Source: Ophiostoma sp. CBS 140.51 (lineage: Eukaryota; Ascomycota; Sordariomycetes; Ophiostomatales; Ophiostomataceae). Taken from it: 64,000 bases of DNA. The position numbers and the translations under genes were made by a program. A model generated the notes under the pieces. It ran no database searches. It had not been told where the DNA came from and was given only the letters and a program-made list of their open reading frames with translations. Position 1 is the first letter of the stretch, and every line of letters starts with the position of its first letter. Shown here piece after piece: positions 58,550 to 64,000 of this stretch. Where the stretch lies: positions 1 through 64,000 of the forward strand of contig JANSLP010000003.1 of the NCBI GenBank assembly GCA_029298735.1, in the 5' to 3' direction.

Positions 58550-59749
58550 ATGACAGCCATTCGTGCAGCACCGACAGCGGCGTCTTCTGCCTCTTCTGGC
58601 ACTCCCCGCCAGCGCCTGCGCCAGGTCGTCCCAGACATTGACCTCGGCGTCTGGCCGACAGGCCCCAAGAACAGCCTGACGGACGTGCCCGGTGTGCTTG
58701 TCCATACGGAAGAAGTTGTCGATGCAGCCCGCGGCGTGCACACCGGTGTCACCACCATCCTGCCGCGCCACAACTGGTACGAGAGCGGCTGCTATGCAGG
58801 CATCTTCCGGTTCAACGGCGCGGGCGAGATGACGGGCAGTCACTTTGTCGAGGAGTCGGGCAAGGTCGCGAGCCCAATTGTCATTACCAACACCTTGGCA
58901 GTGGGCGCGGCCTACCAGGGCATTTTGGAGTACATGGCGGCGCACCACGGCGACGCGGACAAGGGTATTGGGTACTTTTCGGTGCCCCTCGTGACGGAAA
59001 CGTTTGACGGCTACCTGAATAACGGCGTGGCTTTTGCGTTGCAACCGTCACATGTGAGCCACGGCATTGCCGTTGCCAACGACGAGGCCGTGCGGGAGGG
59101 CAACACGGGCGGCGGCACGGGCATGGTGAGCCTGGGCCACAAGGGCGGCACGGGGTCGAGCAGCCGCGTGGTGGAGGGCGTGGCCAAGGGCAAGAAGTAC
59201 ACCGTGGCGGCGCTCGTGCAGGCCAATTTCGGCAGTCTGCGCAACCTGCGGATTGCGGGTGTGCCGATTGGCAAGATTGTGGCAGCCGAGCGGGCTGCTG
59301 CCGCCCAGCCCCCTCCCGAGGCCGACAAGGCCAAAAAGGAGCGCGACGGCAGCATCATTGTTATTCTGGCCACAGATGCCCCTCTGCACCCGCGGCAGTG
59401 CGAGCGCCTGGCAAAGAGGGCCACCGTTGGTCTGGCACGCACGGGCGGCTATGGCCAGAACCCGTCGGGCGACATCTTCTTGGCCTTTTCGACGGCCAAC
59501 CATGTCCCCGTCCAAAAGTTCAGCAAGGTGCCGCCCACCGACCCGTTCAAGCCGCTGGTGCACAGCGTCGACGTGATTGACGACGAGTCGATCAATGGCG
59601 TGCTGGAGGCAGCGGCCGACGCGACGGAGGAGGCCATCTACAATGCCCTGTGCATGGCGGAGACGCTCACGGGTTTCCAGGGACACACAGTCGAGGCGCT
59701 CGATCTGGACAAGCTCAAGACAGTGCTGGACAAGTACATGGTGAAATAA
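58550..59749 (+). CDS. DmpA/BapA-type aminopeptidase, family S58 (Ntn-hydrolase fold)
   Basis: A single exon of 399 aa, matching the 370-400 aa of the family. The N-terminal half has the conserved NSLTDVPGVLVH at 41-52, with GVTTILPR soon after. GGGTGMVSLGHKGGTGSSSRVV at 187-208 is the self-processing region: the precursor is cut just before a nucleophilic Ser, probably S203 or S204, producing alpha and beta chains. The asparagine NNG at 157-159 is a further family residue. Members release N-terminal amino acids from peptides, amides or beta-peptides. The C-terminal part (VIDDESINGVLEAAADATEEAIYNAL) is the family's end helix. There is no signal peptide, so it is probably cytosolic. Confidence 0.93.
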   Translation: MTAIRAAPTAASSASSGTPRQRLRQVVPDIDLGVWPTGPKNSLTDVPGVLVHTEEVVDAARGVHTGVTTILPRHNWYESGCYAGIFRFNGAGEMTGSHFVEESGKVASPIVITNTLAVGAAYQGILEYMAAHHGDADKGIGYFSVPLVTETFDGYLNNGVAFALQPSHVSHGIAVANDEAVREGNTGGGTGMVSLGHKGGTGSSSRVVEGVAKGKKYTVAALVQANFGSLRNLRIAGVPIGKIVAAERAAAAQPPPEADKAKKERDGSIIVILATDAPLHPRQCERLAKRATVGLARTGGYGQNPSGDIFLAFSTANHVPVQKFSKVPPTDPFKPLVHSVDVIDDESINGVLEAAADATEEAIYNALCMAETLTGFQGHTVEALDLDKLKTVLDKYMVK

Positions 59750-59817
59750 GAAGCCGGAGAAGCGATAACATGACAGCACGAACATTTAATTTATATCTAC
59801 CATTTTCTTTCCTTCTT

Positions 59818-61062
59818 CTACATCTTCGGCTCAATCTTGGCCTCCAGCTCTAGGACTTGGGGCATCTGCACACCACCGACGCGAACCTTGGTCAAGTCCG
59901 GCTCGTACCCTGGCTCAACATCTGGCCAGGGGCCCATGGGCGTGATCCCCCGCGGGTTGATGTCCTTGTGCGACTTGGTGTAGTTTTCCTTGATGTGCCG
60001 GAAATCTGTCGTCTCGCGGAACCCGGGCACGTGGTAGTACAGGTACGACAGCCAGTTGTTGGTCTGCGGGTAGTCGTGGCGGATGGTGCCCAGGTTGCAC
60101 TTGAAGTGCTGGACGTACACCGTGTCGAAGCGGATGAGGGTAGCATATGCACGCACATCCAGCTCGGTCAGCTGTTTGCCCAAGATGAAGGGCCCGCCGC
60201 CCTTTGCAATCAGCTTTTCCAGCCGATTCAGTGCCGCAAACACGACCGGCACGGCTGCGTCGTAGGCTTCTTGCGAGGTGGCGAACCCGGCCTTGTACAC
60301 GCCTGTGTTGAGGTCGCGCTGCATCCACACCGACTCGGCGTCAATCTGGGCGCGCAGCGACTCTGGGTACAGAGTAATGGCCGCCTTGTCGGCCGGCAGC
60401 AGACTGTTGAACCCCGTCTGCAGGTCCCGCATCAGTTCGGGCGACTCATTGTTCACAATCGTGCTGGCATTCTTGTCCCACAGAACAGGTACGGAGTAGC
60501 GACCGGGGTAGGCTGGGTTGGCCTTGAAGTAGATTTCATGCATATAGCGGGCACCAAACAGCGGGTCCGGTGTGGCACCCTCGTACTCGTCGGCTGTCGC
60601 CGGGAACGCCCAACCGGGCCAGCCAGACTCGTCGCCCTTGGGGTAGGGCTTGACGACGGTGACCGGCAGAATGTCTTGCAGACCCTTGATGTGGCGCACA
60701 AGGTTGGCCCGGTGGGCAAACGGGCAGAACAGGCCAATGTACAGGTGATAGCGGTCGGCCTCGGGCGGGTGCGGCCCGTCGGCCGTGATTTTGCCGTGCC
60801 ACGATTCGGGCGCGCCGGCAAGGTGCTGCGCGACTGTGGACGGCGTAGGCCGGATGGGCGCTGGAGGATCAGATGAGGCCATTGTAGAGTGAGAAGAAGT
60901 GGCCGTGTTGGCGAGGAAGAAGAGAGGCACAACAGATGCGGCAGAAACGACGACAAGAGCAATTCGAGCGTTTGGTGACGTCAGATAGCGTGGCAGCGGG
61001 GAGAGGACGACAGCAGAGGCGACGAGCAGACAGAAGGTGGCCGTGACATATACGTTGTCCAT
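59818..61062 (-). CDS. ECM4-type glutathione transferase (glutathionyl-hydroquinone reductase-like) with possible membrane N-terminus
   Basis: A single exon. The conserved enzyme starts at MASSDPPAPIRPTPSTVAQHL (ATG 60880-60882, 354 aa), but the frame is open to an ATG at 61060-61062, giving 414 aa. The active-site motif is GLFCPFAHRANLVRHIKGL, with the nucleophile at C113 (C53 in the short form). Downstream are the thioredoxin-fold part with SVPVLWDK and the all-helical part with LTELDVRAYATLIRFD. ECM4/GTO enzymes reduce glutathionyl-hydroquinones and other glutathione conjugates. The extra 60 residues contain two hydrophobic segments (FCLLVASAVVLSPL and ARIALVVVSAASVVPLFFLA) with coding-like third positions. 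The shorter ATG has the better context (CTACAATGGCC). It converges on the peptidase with 68 bp between stops. Confidence 0.9.
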   Translation of the reverse strand: MDNVYVTATFCLLVASAVVLSPLPRYLTSPNARIALVVVSAASVVPLFFLANTATSSHSTMASSDPPAPIRPTPSTVAQHLAGAPESWHGKITADGPHPPEADRYHLYIGLFCPFAHRANLVRHIKGLQDILPVTVVKPYPKGDESGWPGWAFPATADEYEGATPDPLFGARYMHEIYFKANPAYPGRYSVPVLWDKNASTIVNNESPELMRDLQTGFNSLLPADKAAITLYPESLRAQIDAESVWMQRDLNTGVYKAGFATSQEAYDAAVPVVFAALNRLEKLIAKGGGPFILGKQLTELDVRAYATLIRFDTVYVQHFKCNLGTIRHDYPQTNNWLSYLYYHVPGFRETTDFRHIKENYTKSHKDINPRGITPMGPWPDVEPGYEPDLTKVRVGGVQMPQVLELEAKIEPKM

Positions 61063-62832
61063 TGAGTGTGCAACGCGACTTGAGCACAAAAGCAGAAGCA
61101 GTGGGAGAGTGTCTCTAGAAACGATAGTTGTCGAGGTCGACGTTTACGACCGACATTCTGGTGCTGTTCGAGGCTAGCCATCATTTGTCAGCGCTGGAGC
61201 TGCACAGCAGTTAGTGGGTTTAGTGGCGGATGTATGCTTCGGATAACCAACTGTTGGCAGATATCCGGGGGACAAAGGCTGTCTGAAATTCGTTGATAGG
61301 GAGAAAGGCATCGAAAACTAACATGATCAACGGCAAGGCTGTAAATTACATAAGGGAAGCAATCAATCATCACCAACTTCATTCTCGGATGCAACGCTGA
61401 CTTTGAATAACAAGACGAGGGTGTCAGCTGTGAAGCTGTCTGTGACGGTGGGAACTCTCGCCTGACATTAGCGACTGCCAAGCCGATCAGGTAAAAACAA
61501 AGCCACGAGATAATCTTATCATTCATCTATGCTCAAGAGTCTTTCCACATCCGCCATTAGTCTTTCTTGTTCATCCTTTCACTATGCTATTCCCGAACGT
61601 CCGCTCGCTTTACGAATGGTGGGCTGTTTGGGAGTAATGTGACAGGGAAACATCATAGCCCATTGTTGAGCCTTTTTTGCTTCTTTTGTCCGGCTCCAAC
61701 CTTTGTCTTGCCTGCCCAAAGCGCTGCCAAGGACGAGCCACTGGTCATTGGCTTGGGGGACGGTGGGCTGGGCTGAGCCGAGCTGGCCTTGCGTCAACTA
61801 GCGCCCCATGTATGTCTCATTGTCGGAGAAAAGAGAAAGAAAAAGATAGAATAATGGTCTACAAAGTCTTGAATGTGAAGCCGTGATGAGAGAGCTGCTT
61901 TTGCCTATGAAGAGGAGTGACTTATAAGTCGGAAAGATGGCGGCACTACGTCATTTGACAGAGCCATAAGAGACTGCAGTCTCAAGAATCGTTCAAGACG
62001 TGGTCGACAAGCATGGAAGCTTTCAGATATCCTTCGAAGCCTTCTTTCGTAACAACAAGTACATCTGAGTAAGAAAGTGAGATGCAGCGATGAAACAAGA
62101 GAAACAAGATTAAAGAGATGGCAAAAAGGAGAATAGGAAAGAATCAAAGATGATGCTGCCCGACAAGGCTTCTTTTTGCGCCTTGAAGTGGAAAAGCTCG
62201 CCCACTTAGACAGGGGTCAAGTTCACGGCAAGGATCGTGTCAATAGTCACTTGAGCAAGTTTGTGGGCAGAGACCATGGACAAGGAAAGAAAGCACAGAA
62301 ATCAAAGAAAGGTTAAACGGCGGAGTGTCCCGCCGAAGCAATCATGACTCGACCTCGACGGGCTCGGGAGAATGCAGAGAAGTTTTTTGGCCTTCTTGTC
62401 GTCTTCTCCAACTCGACAAGGCTCCGTCGGGAAGCAGTGTTGATCCGGCATCCCAGAGTATCCCAGCATACACTCAGAAAACCTGCTCATTATCGGGTGA
62501 ATTAACGGGAAGGCCACGCGAGATCGGAGCTTGTAAGGGGCAGACGTGAAGCCAAAGAAAAAGAAAAGAAAAATTGAAGGATCAAAAAGAAACGCCGCTG
62601 TTACGTACAGCCTTGGCCTTCGTGCATTCTTGCAGCCCTGTCGGCCGCTCGTAAGGTCGAACGGCGGTCCCGCCTGCGTTGCCGCTAAATCCACAATATC
62701 CACCCATCAAGCGAGACGAGGACCGAGTCGCCATGGATCTCGCCCGGTTCGTCAATAAATCAACAATCACCTCTCAAACGAAAACCCAACACACCACTCG
62801 AATAAGATACCACCACGAACCGACCGTCAAGA
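61063..62832. other. 1.8 kb intergenic region before the small membrane protein
   Basis: The left part is the promoter of the glutathione transferase; the right part precedes the ATG at 62833. No open frame with coding character; several short frames are A- or G-rich. Confidence 0.6.
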
Positions 62833-63162
62833 ATGGATCCCATGTATGTCATCATAACTGTTGTCATCCTACTCATGCCAGACACCACGGAATATTACCC
62901 AATGGGTCTGAGGAGGCTCCGAGGTGACGTCGCTTTCCTTCTCACTGCTATTGTGGTGAAGTTACTCTTCACGGCGCACCCCGGCTTTTATCTACCGGGG
63001 ATCCTGTACTATTTTTACGATAAAAAGCATGCCGGGTTCTTCTTCCTTTGTCTTGCGATGTTTCTCAACATTACCCAGGGGCATCCCCGCAGGGTGCGTC
63101 GGAATAATATGAGGGAGGATGAAGAGGAGGAGGAGGAAGCAGACGAGCATTGGGAAGCATAA
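62833..63162 (+). CDS. small membrane protein, possibly a distant Pmp3-like protein
   Basis: A single exon of 109 aa with good ATG context (AAGAATGGATCC). Three hydrophobic segments are visible: 3-15 (PMYVIITVVILLM), 33-47 (VAFLLTAIVVKLLFT) and 67-80 (HAGFFFLCLAMFLN). The sequence from D32 to Y62, with PGFYLPGILYYFYD at 50-63, resembles the second helix and PGIIHA(L/F)Y loop of the Pmp3 stress-induced membrane proteins, but it is longer and the resemblance is weak. The C-terminal 30 residues are Arg-rich and then a run of Glu (EDEEEEEEADEHWEA), which would be cytosolic. Codon use is moderately coding-like. Identity as Pmp3 kin is inference; that it is a small membrane protein is visible. Confidence 0.55.
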   Translation: MDPMYVIITVVILLMPDTTEYYPMGLRRLRGDVAFLLTAIVVKLLFTAHPGFYLPGILYYFYDKKHAGFFFLCLAMFLNITQGHPRRVRRNNMREDEEEEEEADEHWEA

Positions 63163-63261
63163 GTAAGTAAAGATGATGATATTGGTTACCCAAGATGCCA
63201 AACGCAACAGGAAAAACCTAGTCTATTTATTAACACCCCGCCAGTCTTCCGTCTACTCCGC

Positions 63262-64000
63262 CTACTCTGTCAAGTTCACACCCTCCTGGATGATCTGCGG
63301 GCTGGCAGCCCGTGACTTGGCGCCCGCCCGCATACGGCGGCGGGCATCAATATACCGCATGTACTCCTCGTACGTGTGCGGCAGCACACGCACGTCCTTG
63401 GGGACGGTGAACGTGTAGTGGAACTGGCCCGTCACGCGCGCCGTGCCGTGCTCCATCTCGCGTACCTTACTGTCGACGCGGACGTGCACTCGGGTGAGCG
63501 GCGGGCTGTCTTTGCTGTCTCCTTCGCTTCCGTCTTCTTCCACAACCGCAGGATCTGTGTATGCGACCGTCGCCGTCAGGTACAGTACACTGCCCACGGG
63601 CACGGGGCTCCGGAACGTGCACGGATCGGCACTCACAAACGTTGGCCGTGCATGGGCAAACGATGCCGCCGCACAAAACGCCAGTTCAAACGTTTGTTTC
63701 AGATGGTAGCCGCCAAAGATCATGGTCTGGTGGCGGTTGCGGTACTGCGGCTGCATAATGGCGGCGGTCGACAGTTGTGTGCGGGCCATGGCCACCACGT
63801 TGGGTGGTTGCCGCAAGGGCCGGTTGGGGTCGTGGTACTCGAGCTGCCGCAGCCAGATGCGGTGGATCAGTGCCGACTCTTCGTCATCGGGCTCCACCTC
63901 GAGCAGCGACGTCTTGCGCTCGGCACGCTGGGCCAGAGCCTTGGCCGCACCGGCCTGGAACAGCTCTTCCTGCTCGGGGGTCTCGCACACCAATCGGGGG
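63262..64000 (-). CDS. acyl-CoA thioesterase, ACOT9-type hotdog protein (partial)
   Basis: The last 246 codons of a gene that starts beyond the right edge, ending at TAG 63262-63264. The second hotdog domain is recognisable from HQTMIFGGYHLKQTFELAFCAAASFA through FVSADPCTFRSPVPVGSVLYLTATVAYTD, a pattern of the mitochondrial double-hotdog thioesterases (ACOT9/10), which hydrolyse fatty acyl-CoA to free acid and CoA. The preceding segment (ALIHRIWLRQLEYHDPNRPLRQPPNVVAM) is the linker typical of the fungal members. A basic C-terminal tail (RRRMRAGAKSR) follows. The first hotdog domain and any presequence lie outside the window, so location is inferred from the family. Confidence 0.88.
   Translation of the reverse strand, partial: PRLVCETPEQEELFQAGAAKALAQRAERKTSLLEVEPDDEESALIHRIWLRQLEYHDPNRPLRQPPNVVAMARTQLSTAAIMQPQYRNRHQTMIFGGYHLKQTFELAFCAAASFAHARPTFVSADPCTFRSPVPVGSVLYLTATVAYTDPAVVEEDGSEGDSKDSPPLTRVHVRVDSKVREMEHGTARVTGQFHYTFTVPKDVRVLPHTYEEYMRYIDARRRMRAGAKSRAASPQIIQEGVNLTE

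Noticed and set aside
54320..59749. Dehydrogenase, transhydrogenase and peptidase as a metabolic gene cluster
   Set aside because: The genes alternate in strand and their reactions do not form an evident pathway; no synthase, transporter or pathway regulator ties them together. The neighbouring Zn2Cys6 gene alone is not sufficient.
59857..60876. 339-codon frame antisense to the glutathione transferase
   Set aside because: Shadow of the real enzyme on the other strand; no motif and no promoter-like tract of its own.

Overview
The window reads as nuclear DNA of a filamentous ascomycete, most likely a sordariomycete. Genes carry few short GT-AG introns (about 50-235 bp) with CTAAC/CTGAC-like branch sites, two encode Zn2Cys6 regulators, coding frames prefer C or G at third positions, and promoters are long and pyrimidine-rich. 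Genus cannot be fixed from sequence alone. Only about 42% of the 64 kb is coding. I see no rRNA, tRNA, intact transposon or CRISPR array, and no recognisable biosynthetic cluster.

Layout: 3-74 is the end of a CBS-domain protein (probably cystathionine beta-synthase) on the + strand. An 11.3 kb stretch without a recognisable gene follows. 11331-13767 (-) is a 752-aa Zn2Cys6 regulator. A possible 88-aa gene lies at 15817-16152 (+). 18531-22131 (-) is importin KAP123. 23696-24589 (+) is a Gly/Ser-rich single-pass membrane protein with a PPxY motif. 25162-26523 (+) is an O-methyltransferase, convergent with an AlaX-type alanyl-tRNA editing protein (26693-27636, -). 28321-31548 (-) is a 1075-aa disordered protein of unknown function. 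After 8.6 kb without a gene comes a Cys-rich orphan at 40186-41052 (+), then a Gms1-type UDP-galactose transporter (44017-45578, +) and the meiotic helicase MER3/HFM1 (46362-50849, +). The last block is dense: a second Zn2Cys6 regulator (50958-53624, -), a short-chain dehydrogenase (54320-55453, +), hydroxyacid-oxoacid transhydrogenase (55663-57308, -), a DmpA-type peptidase (58550-59749, +), an ECM4-type glutathione transferase (59818-61062, -), a small membrane protein (62833-63162, +) and an ACOT9-type acyl-CoA thioesterase cut by the window end (63262-64000, -).

The most interesting observation is in MER3. One in-frame TAG (49296-49298) stands where the family has a tryptophan in the Sec63-like region, yet 516 further codons stay open and contain the expected helix-hairpin-helix and tail. 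The A lies after a U and in the loop of a short hairpin that can be drawn by eye. Sordariomycetes perform sexual-stage A-to-I mRNA editing that turns UAG into UGG (Trp), and MER3 is a meiosis gene. Stop-codon editing is therefore a testable explanation beside early pseudogenisation or a base error.

The second point is gene spacing. Four convergent pairs in this window are only 68-209 bp apart, but the first pair is separated by 11.3 kb that contains promoter-like pyrimidine tracts on both strands, so unrecognised transcription units are likely there.
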